Assembly (NCBI GenBank): GCA_016718155.1
Contig: JADKEH010000007.1
Location: 124,001 to 188,000, forward strand
From: Candidatus Rhodoferax randersensis
GTDB taxonomy: Bacteria > Pseudomonadota > Gammaproteobacteria > Burkholderiales > Burkholderiaceae_C
Direction of reading: 5' to 3'
Length of the DNA: 64,000 nucleotides
The translations under genes were made by a program, and so were the position numbers. The notes beneath the pieces were generated by a model. That model did not search any database. It had not been told where the DNA came from and was given only the letters and a program-made list of their open reading frames with translations. This document shows, in pieces, positions 47,200-55,907 of this stretch. Positions within the stretch are counted from its first letter, which is position 1. The number at the start of each line of letters is the position of its first letter.

Positions 47200-47320
47200 G
47201 GCTCAACTGTAATCAATCGGGGATCGTCAGGTGGGTTACGGGGGTGAAATCGGAGGCCCCGTAATGCCCGTCTCGAAACGCAAATATGGATGGATATACA
47301 GTTGTTTCCAGGGTTCGGAC

Positions 47321-47326
47321 TACAAT
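47321..47326 (+). promoter_or_regulatory. parE: candidate -10 box of parE (leaderless)
   Basis: TACAAT lies 8 bp before the parE ATG, with no Shine-Dalgarno sequence between. Transcription would then start at or one base before the start codon. No good -35 with 16-18 bp spacing was found. Confidence 0.4.
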
Positions 47327-47334
47327 TCTTCCCT

Positions 47335-49304
47335 ATGGCAGTCAAACCTACCCCCGAATATTCCGAGAGTTCGATCCGGGTCCTCAAGGGCCTGGAGCCG
47401 GTCAAACAACGACCCGGCATGTACACCCGCACCGACAACACCTTGCACGTGATCCAGGAAGTGCTGGACAACGCGGCCGACGAGGCGCTGGCCGGGCACG
47501 GCAAGAAGATCAAGGTGACGGTGCACGTCGACGATTCGGTCACCATCGAGGACGACGGGCGTGGCATTCCGTTCGGCATGCATCCCGAGGAGCAGGCGCC
47601 GGTGGTCGAGCTGGTGTTCACCCGCTTGCACGCGGGCGGCAAGTTCGACAAGGGCAAGGGTGGCGCCTACAGCTTCTCCGGCGGCCTGCATGGCGTGGGG
47701 TGAGCGTGACCAACGCGCTGGCCAAGCGGCTGGAGGTCACCACCTACCGCGAGGGCATGGTCGCCAGCCTGGTGTTTGCCGGCGGGGACGTGATTTCGCC
47801 CTTGCAAACGCGCAAGGTCGGTGAGGGTGATCGCAAGTCTGGCACCACGGTGCGGGCCTGGCCCGATGCCAAGTACTTCGAGACCGTGGCACTACCGATG
47901 GCCGAGCTGACGCACCTGCTGCGCAGCAAGGCGGTATTGATGCCCGGTGTGTCGGTGTCGTTGCTGGTGGAGAAGACCAAGCAAACGCAGAGCTGGCTGT
48001 ACAAGGGTGGGCTGAACGACTACCTGAGCCAGACCCTCACCGGCGAGCCGGTGATCCCCCTGTTCGAGGGCGAGGGCTTTGCCGACGCGCAGAGTGACAA
48101 CTTTGCCGAGGGCGAGGGCGCTGCCTGGTGCGTGGCCTTCACTGAAGACGGCCAGCCGGTGCGTGAAAGTTATGTCAACCTGATTCCCACCAGCGCGGGC
48201 GGCACGCATGAGAGCGGCTTGCGCGACGGCCTGTTTCAGGCGGTCAAGAGCTTCATCGAACTGCATGCCTTGTTGCCCAAGGGTGTCAAGTTACTGCCCG
48301 AAGACGTTTTTGCCAGGGCCAATTACGTGCTGTCCACCAAGGTGCTGGACCCCCAGTTTCAGGGGCAGATCAAGGAGCGTTTGAACTCGCGCGATGCGGT
48401 GCGACTGGTCTCCAGCTTTGTGCGCCCGGCGCTGGAGTTGTGGCTGAATCAGCACGTCGAGTACGGCAAGAAGTTGGCTGAACTGGCGATCCGCGCCGCG
48501 CAGACGCGCCAGAAGGCTGGGCAAAAGGTTGAAAAGCGCAAGAGCTCGGGCGTGGCGGTGTTGCCGGGCAAGTTGACCGATTGCGAAAGCCGTGATCTGG
48601 CCCACAACGAGGTGTTTCTGGTGGAAGGCGACTCCGCTGGCGGTAGCGCCAAGATGGGCCGCGACAAGGAGTGCCAGGCGGTTCTGCCCCTGCGCGGCAA
48701 GGTGCTCAATACCTGGGAAGTGGACCGCGACCGCCTGTTCGCCAACACCGAAATCCACGACATCTCGGTGGCCATCGGAGTCGATCCGCATGGCCCCAAC
48801 GACAACCCTGACATGAGCGGCTTGCGCTATGGCAAGGTCTGCATCCTGTCGGACGCCGACGTGGACGGCTCGCACATCCAGGTGTTGTTGCTGACGCTGT
48901 TTTTCCGGCATTTCCCCAAGCTGATCGAGACCGGCCACGTGTACGTGGCGCGCCCGCCGCTGTTTCGGGTGGATGCACCGGCACGCGGCAAGAAACCGGC
49001 CTCCAAGGCCTATGCGCTGGACGAGGGCGAACTCACCGCCATTCTGGACAAGCTGCGCAAGGAGGGTGTGCGCGAGGGCGCCTGGACCATCAGCCGTTTC
49101 AAGGGTTTGGGTGAGATGAATGCCGAGCAGTTGTGGGACACCACCCTCAACCCCGATACGCGCCGCCTGTTGCCGATAGCGCTGGGCGCGATCGACTTTG
49201 CCCAGACCGAAGCCCTGATCACCAAGCTGATGGGCAAGGGCGAAGCCGCGGCGCGGCGCGAGCTGATGGAACTGCATGGTGATGCGGTGGAAGTGGACGT
49301 GTGA
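47335..49304 (+). CDS. parE: DNA topoisomerase IV subunit B ParE, frameshifted in this sequence
   Basis: ParE supplies the ATPase of topoisomerase IV, which unlinks daughter chromosomes. The first 122 residues contain DNAADEALAG and the ATP-lid GGKFDKGKGGAYSFSGGLHGVG. A TGA at 47701-47703 then interrupts the frame. The protein continues one frame over with VSVTNALAKRLEV, and the remaining GHKL, transducer and TOPRIM domains (EGDSAGGSAKMGRD, DADVDGSHIQ) are complete. The break is at GTGGGGTGAGC; one extra G restores 656 residues. Because parE is essential, a sequencing error in the G-run is likely. The stop overlaps the next start. Confidence 0.92.
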
Positions 49305-50137
49305 TGCGTTGGTGTGGCGCTTTCGTGCGGCATTGGCTGGGTGCGTTTCGGCTGGCGCTTGCGTGCATGCTGGTACTGGCGGGTGGCTTGGCGCACGCGG
49401 ATGTCTGGGGTTATATTGACGGGCAAGGTGTGGCACACCTCGCGTCGGAACGCCTGGACGAGCGTTACGAGCTGTTTTTCAAGGGTGATCAGGGCTTTGA
49501 CACCCGACTGGGCGTCGCCCCGTTAAGTGATACGCCGCGAGCGGCAACGCTGCCGGAAGTGCCACACAAACTTCTGGTTTTCTTCGACGTGTCGCCCAAT
49601 TACAGGCTGATCAAACAAAATTTGCGCGATGCCTCACGTGACCATGGCGTGGACTACGAGTTGCTCAAGGCCGTGATCGCGACCGAGTCTGGTTTCGACA
49701 CACTGGCGGTGTCGCCCAAGGGGGCCATCGGGTTGATGCAGATCATGCCGCCGACCGCCGAGCGTTATGGCGTGCAAGCTGACCGACGCAGCTCGGTGGA
49801 GAAGAAGCTGACCGACCCCAAGATCAATATCCGAACTGGCACACGTTACCTGCGTGACCTGATCAACTTGTTTGCGGGACAGCTTGACCTCGCGCTGGCG
49901 GCCTACAACGCGGGTGAAGGCGCAGTGCGCAAGGCCGGCAACCGGGTGCCCAATTTCAAAGAGACGCAGGACTACGTCAAGACCGTCATGCAGCTCTATG
50001 CTGCGCTCAAGCCACCGGCGGGCGTCGGCCAGCCCGCGACCACACCGTCACGGGTGCGCATGCAACTGCAAGGGGGCGCCAGGCAGCGCGGCAACATGCC
50101 GACGCCGGCACCCGCGATCTCGACCGACTTCAAGTGA
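49304..50137 (+). CDS. lytic transglycosylase with SLT domain
   Basis: A 277-residue peptidoglycan lytic transglycosylase. A signal peptide (about 1-33, ending AHA) precedes a short DUF4124-like segment (VWGYIDGQGVAHLA) and an SLT domain. The catalytic glutamate is E128 in ATESGFD, then AVSPKGAIGLMQIMPPTAERYG, NIRTGTRYLRDLI and LALAAYNAGEGAV, all family motifs. It cleaves the glycan backbone to 1,6-anhydro products. Its start overlaps the parE stop (TGATG) and parC follows after 16 bp, so it lies inside the topoisomerase IV operon. A GTG one codon before is an alternative start. Confidence 0.9.
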   Translation: MRWCGAFVRHWLGAFRLALACMLVLAGGLAHADVWGYIDGQGVAHLASERLDERYELFFKGDQGFDTRLGVAPLSDTPRAATLPEVPHKLLVFFDVSPNYRLIKQNLRDASRDHGVDYELLKAVIATESGFDTLAVSPKGAIGLMQIMPPTAERYGVQADRRSSVEKKLTDPKINIRTGTRYLRDLINLFAGQLDLALAAYNAGEGAVRKAGNRVPNFKETQDYVKTVMQLYAALKPPAGVGQPATTPSRVRMQLQGGARQRGNMPTPAPAISTDFK

Positions 50138-50153
50138 TTTTCCTGATTCCCCT

Positions 50154-52547
50154 ATGAGCGAACAAACTGCTTTGGATTTCCCGCCTGGTTCTCCGCCTGA
50201 CGGAGGCGATGACGAACTGAACCTGGCCAGCTACGCCCAGCGCGCCTACCTGGAATACGCGCTGAGCGTGGTCAAGGGCCGTGCTTTGCCCGATGTGTGC
50301 GACGGCCAAAAACCGGTGCAGCGGCGCATCCTGTACAGCATGTCGCGCATGGGTCTGGGTTTTGGCGGACCAAATGGCACCACCGGCGCCAAGCCGGTCA
50401 AGTCCGCCCGCGTGGTGGGGGATGTGTTGGGTCGTTTTCACCCGCACGGTGACCAGGCTGCCTACGACGCGCTGGTGCGCATGGCGCAGGATTTCTCGCA
50501 ACGTTACCCGCTGATCGACGGGCAGGGCAATTTCGGTTCCCGCGACGGCGACGGAGCCGCCGCCATGCGCTACACCGAGGCGCGGCTGGCCAAGATCACC
50601 AGCCTGCTGCTCGACGAAATCGATGAAGGAACGGTCGAGTTCATTCCCAATTACGACGGTTCTACCGAAGAGCCGCGTCAGTTACCCGCGCGTCTGCCCT
50701 TCAACCTGCTCAATGGCGCCAGCGGCATTGCGGTGGGACTGGCCACCGAAATTCCCAGCCACAACCTGCGCGAGATTGCGGACGCCTGCGTGGCCCTGGT
50801 CAAAACGCCCAAGTTGAGCGATGACGAGCTGTTTGCGTTGATTCCGGGACCGGACTACCCGGCGGGCGGTCAGATCATCAGTTCAGCATCGGACATCGCG
50901 GATGCCTACCGCAGCGGGCGCGGCTCGCTCAAGGTGCGTGCCCGCTGGAAAATTGAAGAACTTGCGCGGGGCCAATGGCAACTGATCGTCACCGAACTGC
51001 CGCCCGGGGTCAGTAGCCAGCGCGTGCTCGAAGAAATCGAGGAACTCACCAACCCCAAGGTGAAAACCGGCAAGAAGGCCCTGTCACAAGAGCAAACCCA
51101 GCTCAAGGCCAGCGTGCTGGCGGTGCTGGACCTGGTGCGCGACGAGTCCAGCAAGGACGCGGCAGTGCGCTTGGTGTTTGAGCCCAAGACCAGCCGCATC
51201 GAGCAAAGTGAGCTGATCACCACGCTGCTGGCCAATACCAGTCTGGAGACTTCGGCGCCGATCAACCTGACCATGATTGGTCTGGACGGCCGGCCGACGC
51301 AGAAGTCGCTGCGCCAGATGCTGATGGAGTGGATCGAGTTTCGCCATCGCACCATTGAGCGGCGTTCCAATCACCGTCTGGCCAAGGTGCTGGAGCGCAT
51401 TCACGTCCTCGAAGGCCGCCAACTGGTGTTGCTCAACATTGACGAGGTGATTGCCATCATTCGCCAGTCGGATGAGCCTAAATTGGCATTGATGGAGCGT
51501 TTTAAACTCTCCGCGATACAGGCCGAAGACATTCTGGAAATCCGCCTGCGTCAACTGGCCCGCTTGGAAGCCATCAAGATCGAGCAGCAACTCTCCGAGC
51601 TGCGTACCGAACAAACTCGCCTGGAAGAAATCCTGGGCAACCCGGCCAGTCTGCGTCGCCTGATGGTGAAGGAAATCGAGGCCGACGCCAAGCTGTTTGC
51701 CGACGCGCGGCGTACCCTGATTCAGGCCGAGAAGAAAGTGGTGCTCGAAGTGCGGGTGCTCGATGAGCCGGTGACCGTGGTGGTGAGCGACAAGGGCTGG
51801 GTGCGCGCGCGCACCGGCCACGGCCACGACGCCGCCAGCTTTGCTTTCAAGGCGGGTGATGGCCTGTACGGCACCTTCGAGTGCCGCACGGTGGACACGC
51901 TGCTGGTGTTTGGCAGCAACGGGCGGGTCTACTCGGTGCCGGTGTCGGCGCTGCCCGGCGCGCGCGGTGATGGTCAGCCGGTGACGACGCTGATTGAACT
52001 GGAAGCGGGAACCCAGATCACGGCCTACTTTGCCGGGCCCGGCTCGGCGGTCCTGCTGCTGAGCAGCTCGGCCGGCTATGGTTTCCTGGCCAGTGTTGAG
52101 GCCATGGTGTCACGTCTCAAGGCGGGCAAGGCGTTTGTCACCTGCAATGCCGGTGAAACCCTGTGCCAGCCCTCGGTCGTGTCGGGTGCCGTGGGCAGTA
52201 TGCCCGGGCCTGCCGGAGGTCTGGTTCCCAAGCTGCTGGCCGCAGCCACCCATGTGGCCTGTGCGTCCACGGTTGGCAGGATTCTGACTTTCGAGATCAG
52301 CGAGCTCAAGAGCATGAACAACGGCGGGCGTGGCTTGATGCTGATCGACCTGGAGTCCAAGGACTCGTTGGCCGGTGCTGCGGCCTACACCCGCAGCGTG
52401 CGCATCGACGGTATCGGGCGCGGCGGCAAGGAACGTGACGAGACGCTGGAGATCCGCAGCCTCAACAACGCGCGGGCGCTGCGAGGCCGCAAGGGAAAAG
52501 TGGCTGATCTTGGCTTCAAGCCCGTGCGAATCGCGCGAGTCGAGTAG
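50154..52547 (+). CDS. parC: DNA topoisomerase IV subunit A ParC
   Basis: A 797-residue topoisomerase IV breakage-reunion subunit. The active tyrosine is Y140 in AAMRYTEARL. The quinolone-interaction region reads HPHGDQAAYD, with glutamine at residue 101 and aspartate at 105 where E. coli has S80 and E84. The C-terminal beta-pinwheel repeats (residues about 530-797) are complete. The frame is open further upstream inside the transglycosylase gene, but the ATG at 50154 is the natural start. It is the third gene of parE, transglycosylase, parC and is intact. Confidence 0.93.
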   Translation: MSEQTALDFPPGSPPDGGDDELNLASYAQRAYLEYALSVVKGRALPDVCDGQKPVQRRILYSMSRMGLGFGGPNGTTGAKPVKSARVVGDVLGRFHPHGDQAAYDALVRMAQDFSQRYPLIDGQGNFGSRDGDGAAAMRYTEARLAKITSLLLDEIDEGTVEFIPNYDGSTEEPRQLPARLPFNLLNGASGIAVGLATEIPSHNLREIADACVALVKTPKLSDDELFALIPGPDYPAGGQIISSASDIADAYRSGRGSLKVRARWKIEELARGQWQLIVTELPPGVSSQRVLEEIEELTNPKVKTGKKALSQEQTQLKASVLAVLDLVRDESSKDAAVRLVFEPKTSRIEQSELITTLLANTSLETSAPINLTMIGLDGRPTQKSLRQMLMEWIEFRHRTIERRSNHRLAKVLERIHVLEGRQLVLLNIDEVIAIIRQSDEPKLALMERFKLSAIQAEDILEIRLRQLARLEAIKIEQQLSELRTEQTRLEEILGNPASLRRLMVKEIEADAKLFADARRTLIQAEKKVVLEVRVLDEPVTVVVSDKGWVRARTGHGHDAASFAFKAGDGLYGTFECRTVDTLLVFGSNGRVYSVPVSALPGARGDGQPVTTLIELEAGTQITAYFAGPGSAVLLLSSSAGYGFLASVEAMVSRLKAGKAFVTCNAGETLCQPSVVSGAVGSMPGPAGGLVPKLLAAATHVACASTVGRILTFEISELKSMNNGGRGLMLIDLESKDSLAGAAAYTRSVRIDGIGRGGKERDETLEIRSLNNARALRGRKGKVADLGFKPVRIARVE

Positions 52548-52612
52548 GCCGTATGATGTAGGGAACCTGCTGCATAGCGACGGCTGGCGCAAATTCTCGG
52601 GGAGCCAAAACA

Positions 52613-53023
52613 ATGACGAGCACCAACGGCATCATTTTTGTCGGCCGAGACCCTGGAGGGTCGCCGTTGGCGGGAGCTGCTGCCAAGTCGGCTGTTGCCG
52701 TGGGGCAGGAAGCCAGGGCCGCGCCACGCAAGGCCGTTACAGGGCGCGTCAGGCTGGCTACCGATGCAGGATTGAAGCAAACGGGTCGCTTGGTCGACTT
52801 GTCTGCCAACGGTTTTTGCGCGTTGCTGGATGACCCAGTCAAGCCCGGTATCCTTTGCCTGATCGATTGCGACGTGAGCTTGCGTGGTCAACCGCGTGTC
52901 ATCTCCGCGGTCGCCAAGTCGGTGCACAGCGTACTGGTCAGCGGCAAAGGCTACCGCGTGGGCTTTCAGTTCACCACAGTCAGTGACGGAAGCGTCGATG
53001 TGGTACGTGCCTTGCTGGCCTGA
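52613..53023 (+). CDS. PilZ-domain c-di-GMP receptor
   Basis: A 136-residue protein with one PilZ domain. The RxxxR arm lies around RKAVTGRVRL (residues about 39-48), and the second motif is VDLSANGFCALL (D/NxSxxG type) near residue 62. The first 30 residues are Ala/Gly-rich and probably disordered. PilZ proteins change partner binding when c-di-GMP is bound. GGGGAG stands 9 bp before the ATG. The gene is 65 bp after parC and may be read as part of that operon or from its own promoter. It may read c-di-GMP from the four GGDEF proteins of this window. Confidence 0.8.
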   Translation: MTSTNGIIFVGRDPGGSPLAGAAAKSAVAVGQEARAAPRKAVTGRVRLATDAGLKQTGRLVDLSANGFCALLDDPVKPGILCLIDCDVSLRGQPRVISAVAKSVHSVLVSGKGYRVGFQFTTVSDGSVDVVRALLA

Positions 53024-53038
53024 GGCCGACAAGGCGGA

Positions 53039-53401
53039 TCACTTGCGCGAAGCCCGGGCGCGGGCACGGGAGCGGGGCCCCAAACCGGCTGGCAAGTAGC
53101 CTTTGAACATCTCTGTCACGCGGGCCAGCTCTTCGCGTGCCTTGGGCTCACCAACAGCGATGGTGAGCTGGGCCATGATGGCACCGCGCAAATACCAAAG
53201 AGACTCCACGTTGCGCGCGTAGCAGACCCGGTTGGAAACGGCGTTGGTGGTGGCGTCGCTCCCGCATTGATCCAAAATGGCCAGCATCGCCTCACGAATG
53301 TCTTCGCACCGGTTGTCCAGCGTCGAATCCGATACCTTTTTTTCAGGCTGACCCAATAGTCCCATCAGACTGGTGGCAATTTTCGTAAGGGTCCAATTCA
53401 T
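53039..53401 (-). CDS. conserved hypothetical protein, 120 residues
   Basis: The product is predicted helical, opens MNWTLTKIATSLMGLLGQPEKKVSDSTLD and has no known motif. Cysteines occur at CED and CGS, and the C-terminus is very basic (RSRARARASRK). The frame extends further upstream, but that stretch overlaps the promoter region of the divergent response-regulator gene, and the ATG at 53401 is the natural start. It converges with the PilZ gene with a 15-bp gap. No function is proposed. Confidence 0.6.
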   Translation of the reverse strand: MNWTLTKIATSLMGLLGQPEKKVSDSTLDNRCEDIREAMLAILDQCGSDATTNAVSNRVCYARNVESLWYLRGAIMAQLTIAVGEPKAREELARVTEMFKGYLPAGLGPRSRARARASRK

Positions 53402-53657
53402 GGTGTCTTTTTTATCACGGTGTTGCAAGCGAACGCAAGCCAAAGTGTAATGATTTGTGCATGTGAATGCTCGCGAAGTGTCAAGCGCTTCAGACTCTGG
53501 CTCGTTGAGGATCATCAAACGTGGATCAACTGCTTCGCGCACTGGCGAACCCGGTTCCCGGATTGGCGCCAATCCTCGTGCAGAATTCGGCACACACGCG
53601 TTGATCTGAGATACTGCATCGAATGCGCAGCACCACCCAAAACGATAAGGCACCATT

Positions 53658-54599
53658 ATGAGCATCTTTGACCGGTTCTGGGGAACCGCAAAGAAGAACG
53701 AGGCGCCGCCCGCAGAAGCCAAGCGAGCGGCACTGGGTGACGCTGCAGGCGCGACAGCGGGTACGGCCGACCGACGCAACCGCAAACGCAAGAACGCTCG
53801 TCGCGGCGCCAAGGCGCTCATTATTGACGACTCGGCCACCGTTGTGGCGGCCTTGCGCAGGATTCTGCGTTCCGCGGGCTACATCACGCAGGAAGCGATG
53901 GATGCCGAACAGGGCCTGGAATTGGTTGCCCTGGAGCAGCCCGACCTGATTTTTCTGGACATCATCCTGCCGGGTATGAATGGGTTTGGCGCCCTGCGCG
54001 CCATCCGCAAGGACCCTGCCACGCAGCACATTCCGGTCATCATGATCAGTGGCAATGAGCATGCCACCGAGCAGTTCTACGCCAACCGCATCGGTGCCGA
54101 CGATTTCATGAAGAAGCCGTTCTCCCGGTTCGAGGTCTTTGCGCGGATTGAAAATCTGCTTGATGCCAGCCGCGTGCCACGCAGGAAAGGTGATCCCGGT
54201 GCCGATCCGGCGCCCCAAGGGCCAGTTGCGGCCGTCTCCAGTGGTGCGGCGTCGGGCGCCAGTTTGGTCCGGTCGGCAGCGGAGCCAGTCACGCCTGTCG
54301 CGCAGGCGGGGTTACCGCCGGTGGTGTTGGGGTTGCCGGCGGTCGGCCAATGGTCCGCACTGGATGCCCGCAAGGAACTCACGGCGATGGGATTGCAGTA
54401 CTTTGATGCAGCGCAGTTCTTCTCGGCCATTCGTCGCAACGATCAGTTGGCCGTTGAGCTATTTCTGGCCAGCGGCGGCGTGGCGGTTGACGAACCGCTG
54501 GATGGCAGCACCGCGCTGTCTTTGGCGCAGGAGCTGGGCAGGGCCGACATTGCACGAATGCTTCGACTGCGCGTTCGATCGGTAGACCAACCTATTTGA
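53658..54599 (+). CDS. response regulator receiver protein with ankyrin-like C-terminus
   Basis: A 313-residue protein. A basic N-terminal arm (RRNRKRKNARRG at 39-50) precedes a receiver domain: acidic pair D57-D58, phosphoacceptor D101 in FLDIILPGMNG, S131 and K153 in MKKPF. After an Ala/Pro linker (about 170-225) the C-terminus carries an ankyrin-type helix pair (DGSTALSLAQELGRADIARMLR, about 280-302). No DNA-binding or output enzyme is present, so phosphorylation probably controls protein contacts. A kinase partner is not in view. The start at 53658 is 256 bp from the divergent hypothetical gene. Confidence 0.82.
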   Translation: MSIFDRFWGTAKKNEAPPAEAKRAALGDAAGATAGTADRRNRKRKNARRGAKALIIDDSATVVAALRRILRSAGYITQEAMDAEQGLELVALEQPDLIFLDIILPGMNGFGALRAIRKDPATQHIPVIMISGNEHATEQFYANRIGADDFMKKPFSRFEVFARIENLLDASRVPRRKGDPGADPAPQGPVAAVSSGAASGASLVRSAAEPVTPVAQAGLPPVVLGLPAVGQWSALDARKELTAMGLQYFDAAQFFSAIRRNDQLAVELFLASGGVAVDEPLDGSTALSLAQELGRADIARMLRLRVRSVDQPI

Positions 54600-54790
54600 A
54601 ACGGTACTCTGCTTCCACGCCCAGGGTTCGCCCCTGTGGGTCGCCAAGGTCTTGTGTTGTGCGTGCGTTGCGTGCAGGCGCGCCCAGCGCATTGGCATTA
54701 CAGCACGCAGTAGCGCGGGCTATGCCGTCGAAAACCGGATCAACCTGGTGCCGCAGTGGTTGGGTGGCCCGGAGTCTGTTTGGCCGTGAG
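54592..54790 (-). pseudogene. C-terminal remnant of a TonB-dependent receptor (tentative)
   Basis: The frame ends GRTLGVEAEYRFK, resembling the last beta strand of outer membrane receptors. The preceding NANALGAPARNARTTQDLGDPQ is similar in kind to receptor C-termini. No plug domain or earlier barrel strand is found in the 200 bp before the toxin gene. It lies between the response-regulator end (8-bp overlap) and the PIN gene. The identity is a judgement from a short stretch. Confidence 0.4.
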
Positions 54791-54818
54791 CAGTGGTCTT
54801 TGTCTTGAAGCTGATGCC

Positions 54819-55262
54819 TTACCGATGCTTGTGTATTGCCATTGCCAGAAACGCTGCGGGTGTCAGAATCGGCACGTTCTGCCACGGGTGCAAAACCAGC
54901 AAGTCGGCGTCGCTGCTGACCAACGCGTCGGCTTCGCACGCCTGAATCAGTGCCAGGAATTTGTTGTCCTTGGGGTCCCGGCAAGGCGATGGCAGATTGA
55001 ACTCAGTGCCTTCGGACACCGTGAATAGCGCGGCATGTCGTCGCACAATGGCTGCAAACCCGCGCCGAGCATCGGCTGACTGGTATCGGTCGAACTTGGG
55101 ACGCGTTAGCACTTCCTCCAGTTCCGCCAGGGTGGCCGCACTGACGCAAACCTCACCCGCCGACAACACGTGGGCCAGTGCACGATGGGGGACCGAGCCG
55201 ACCCGAAGTGCTGCACTGACCAAAGTGCTGGTATCAAACACCACGCGCCGCAGGCGGTTCAC
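54819..55262 (-). CDS. PIN-family toxin (COG1569 type)
   Basis: A 147-residue PIN nuclease of the putative-toxin family COG1569. The opening strand VVFDTSTLVSAALR carries D10, and CRDPKDNKFLALIQACEADALVSSDADLLVL holds the other acidic residues, the characteristic RDPKDNKFL and SxDxDLL motifs. It would cleave RNA. The start overlaps the Phd stop by 4 bp, so antitoxin and toxin are coupled. All key residues are present. The exact RNA target is not known. Confidence 0.82.
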   Translation of the reverse strand: MNRLRRVVFDTSTLVSAALRVGSVPHRALAHVLSAGEVCVSAATLAELEEVLTRPKFDRYQSADARRGFAAIVRRHAALFTVSEGTEFNLPSPCRDPKDNKFLALIQACEADALVSSDADLLVLHPWQNVPILTPAAFLAMAIHKHR

Positions 55263-55534
55263 CGAGGCGCTTTCACCATATGCACCACCTCTTCATCGGT
55301 CAGATCCGCAGCCGCGGGCAAGGCGCTCAAGGCGGCACGCTGGCTCCACGCCTCAAATTCGGCCACTGCTTTGCTGCGTTTGCCGCGCGCAATGGTCAGT
55401 TCTTCCATGTCCTGTGGCGACACGATGAACGCAGCCGTGCGCCCATGCCGCGTGACGGTGACCGGCTCGCGTTGCACGGTATCGAGCAACTGGCCAAAGC
55501 GGTTCTGAGCTTCTACGGAAGTGACGGTGATCAT
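55259..55534 (-). CDS. Phd/YefM-family antitoxin
   Basis: A 91-residue antitoxin: ITVTSVEAQNRFGQLLDTVQREPVTVTRHGRTAAFIVSPQDMEEL is the Phd/YefM DNA-binding half, and the acidic C-terminus (LTDEEVVHMV) probably inhibits the toxin. The ATG at 55534 has GGAG 6 bp before it; the longer frame to 55621 is rejected since it would cover the operator and promoter. A 24-bp near-palindrome at 55593-55616 is the likely binding site for autoregulation. Confidence 0.82.
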   Translation of the reverse strand: MITVTSVEAQNRFGQLLDTVQREPVTVTRHGRTAAFIVSPQDMEELTIARGKRSKAVAEFEAWSQRAALSALPAAADLTDEEVVHMVKAPR

Positions 55535-55907
55535 GGCAGTCTCCAAACCAGTTGAGGGCAGAGCGGTAGGTAAGTCCGATAAGGCTACATTGTAGCTATG
55601 TTGTACAGCATAGCTAAGCATCGACTCATGACAACGTAGGGCAGCAACGCAAAGAAATAGGTAGCGGTCGCACTTGGAGCAGCGCTGCGCGAGTGGACTT
55701 CAGACCTTGCCTGCTGTATTTCAAGACCGAGCGTGTGATCGATCGGAACCAAATTCGCGGACTTCTGGAGCCCCGTTGCCAAAGCGGCAATTGCATTGAT
55801 GAGGGGTCCGCTGCGTGACCGAATAGCACAGCGCACGAATCACCCATCACCGATGCCTGCGCTTGCGCGGCGCGCGGCAAGGGTGAATCCGGCAGAATCG
55901 TCGCCAT
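55535..55907. other. 373-bp intergenic region, promoters and operator only
   Basis: It separates the divergent antitoxin and flavin monooxygenase genes. The part to 55620 holds the toxin-antitoxin promoter and operator. The remainder (55620-55890) has no recognisable gene on either strand. CAGAAT at 55893-55898 is a weak -10 candidate 9 bp before the monooxygenase ATG. Confidence 0.5.
55589..55616 (-). promoter_or_regulatory. promoter and palindromic operator of the Phd/PIN module
   Basis: A 24-bp near-palindrome (55593-55616, 22 of 24 positions symmetric, arms TAGCTATG and CATAGCTA around TTGTACAG) overlaps a minus-strand -10 box TACAAT (55589-55594) and reaches a weak -35 TTAGCT (55612-55617) with a 17-bp spacer. 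Binding of a Phd dimer here would block RNA polymerase. It lies about 60 bp upstream of the antitoxin ATG. Confidence 0.65.

Noticed and set aside
50439..50468. ParC quinolone-region residues Q101 and D105 in place of the E. coli S80 and E84
   Set aside because: HPHGDQAAYDA is, to my knowledge, a common natural sequence in Burkholderiales, so it is not evidence of acquired resistance.
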